This document shows, one piece after another, positions 4,812 to 5,815 of a stretch of DNA of 5,815 nucleotides. A program made the position numbers and the translations under genes. Position 1 is the first letter of the stretch. The number at the start of each line of letters is the position of its first letter. The notes under the pieces are model-generated. The model saw only the letters and a program-made list of their open reading frames with translations, had not been told where the DNA came from and ran no database searches. This stretch comes from an uncultured Clostridia bacterium (GTDB lineage: Bacteria; Bacillota; Clostridia; Oscillospirales; Oscillospiraceae), in assembly GCA_947169005.1 (NCBI GenBank), contig CAMVOG010000154.1:1-5815 (forward strand). The letters are read 5' to 3'.

Positions 4812-5815
4812 ATGAAAGAACTGCCGAAGGTGTACGAGCCCCAGGCCGTGGAGAAGCGCGTCTACGACATGTGGCAGCAAAACCGCTGCTTCCGCGGGGA
4901 GAGGGACCCGAAGAAACGCCCCTTCACCATCGTCATGCCGCCCCCCAACGTGACGGGGCAGCTCCACATGGGCCACGCCATGGACGCGGCCCTGCAGGAT
5001 ATCCTTATCCGCTTCAAGCGGATGCAGGGCTACGCCGCCCTGTGGCTCCCCGGCGTGGACCACGCGGGCATCGCCACCCAGATCAAGGTGGAGGAGGAGC
5101 TGCGCAAGGAGGGCCTCACCCGCTACGACCTGGGCCGCGAGAAGTTCCTGGAGCGGGTCTGGGACTGGAAGCAGAAGTACGGGGACCGCATCGTGGAGCA
5201 GCAGAAGAAGCTCGGCTCCTCCTGCGACTGGGAGCGCCACCGCTTCACCATGGACGAGGGCTGCTCCAAGGCCGTGCGGGAGGTCTTCGTCAGCCTCTAC
5301 GAGAAGGGCCTCATTTACAAGGGCAGCCGCATCATCAACTGGTGCCCCCACTGCGTCACTGCCCTGTCCGACGCGGAGGTGGAGTACCAGGAGAAGCCCG
5401 GCCACCTCTGGCACATCCGCTATCCGCTGACGGACGGCAGCGGCTGGGTCATCGTGGCCACCACCCGGCCCGAGACCATGCTGGGCGACACGGGCGTGGC
5501 GGTGAACCCCAACGACGAGCGCTACAAGGACATGGTGGGGAAGACCTGCCGCCTGCCCCTGGTGGACCGGGAGATCCCTATCGTGGCGGACGAGTACGTG
5601 GAGATGGACTTCGGCACCGGTTGCGTGAAGATGACCCCCGCCCACGACCCCAACGACTTTGAGGTTGGTTTGCGCCACAATCTGCCCATCATCCGCGTGC
5701 TGGACGACAACGGCTGTGTGAACGCCGAGGGCGGCCGCTATGAGGGCCTGGACCGCTACGAGGCCCGGAAGCAGATCGTGAAGGATCTGGAGGACGGCGG
5801 CTACCTGGTGAAGAC
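4812..5815 (+). CDS. valS: Valyl-tRNA synthetase, N-terminal part (runs off the window)
   Basis: This class I aminoacyl-tRNA synthetase charges tRNA-Val with valine in the cytosol. Only the first 334 codons of the usual 870-900 are present, with the frame open to the last base. PPPNVTGQLHMGHAMD (43-58) holds the HIGH-class signature as HMGH (52-55). LWLPGVDHAGIATQ (77-90) is the ValRS version of the next active-site block. NWCPHCVTALSDAEVEY (176-192) leads into the CP1 editing domain, where TTRPETMLGDTGVAVNP (217-233) and GTGCVKMTPAHDPND (268-282) are the editing-site motifs that hydrolyse mischarged Thr-tRNA. The KMSKS loop and anticodon-binding domain lie beyond the window. The ATG is supported by AAGGAGG (4798-4804), seven bases upstream and just after the leader terminator. 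Expression should rise on valine starvation through the T-box. Confidence 0.97.
   Translation, partial: MKELPKVYEPQAVEKRVYDMWQQNRCFRGERDPKKRPFTIVMPPPNVTGQLHMGHAMDAALQDILIRFKRMQGYAALWLPGVDHAGIATQIKVEEELRKEGLTRYDLGREKFLERVWDWKQKYGDRIVEQQKKLGSSCDWERHRFTMDEGCSKAVREVFVSLYEKGLIYKGSRIINWCPHCVTALSDAEVEYQEKPGHLWHIRYPLTDGSGWVIVATTRPETMLGDTGVAVNPNDERYKDMVGKTCRLPLVDREIPIVADEYVEMDFGTGCVKMTPAHDPNDFEVGLRHNLPIIRVLDDNGCVNAEGGRYEGLDRYEARKQIVKDLEDGGYLVK

Noticed and set aside
4263..5678. 471-codon open frame on the minus strand across uma2, the T-box and valS
   Set aside because: It crosses a riboswitch and two recognisable + strand genes, has no plausible ribosome binding site or family motif, and is a GC-rich shadow.

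Overview
This window looks like chromosomal DNA of a GC-rich member of the Firmicutes, most likely Clostridia; an Oscillospirales-type gut anaerobe would fit. That placement is inference. It rests on the T-box leader in front of valyl-tRNA synthetase (T-boxes are mainly a Gram-positive device), strong AAGGAGG-type ribosome binding sites, near-consensus sigma-A promoters, strong G/C preference at third codon positions, a phosphoketolase, and a split short-chain ChrA pair. All convincing genes are on the + strand. The long minus-strand reading frames are antisense shadows of GC-rich coding sequence.

Layout. Positions 1-155 hold the end of an upstream unit: a GC-rich hairpin with a T-run (66-111) and then the ribosome binding site of the first gene. 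156-2552 is a complete phosphoketolase. Its last codons and its stop codon lie inside an array of 7-bp repeats (2531-2600). The array folds back on inverted heptamers (2610-2637) and includes a perfect 16-bp inverted repeat. A near-consensus promoter (2646-2674) follows and drives two overlapping genes for half-size ChrA-type transporters (2698-3243 and 3240-3824). A promoter with an extended -10 (3834-3862) precedes a Uma2-family (DUF820) putative nuclease (3884-4513). The stop codon of that gene lies inside the -35 box of the next promoter (4510-4538). That promoter transcribes a T-box riboswitch (about 4545-4797) that controls valS, whose first 334 codons reach the end of the window.

The genes do not form one pathway. 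Phosphoketolase is central carbon metabolism (acetyl phosphate from sugar phosphates), the ChrA pair is a membrane transporter, the Uma2 protein has no known cellular role, and valS is translation. Each unit appears to have its own promoter, apart from phosphoketolase, for which none was confidently found. I see no new multi-gene system. The less ordinary features are the heptamer array that supplies the phosphoketolase C-terminus and stop, its palindromic structure, the T-box details, and the very compact uma2/valS junction.
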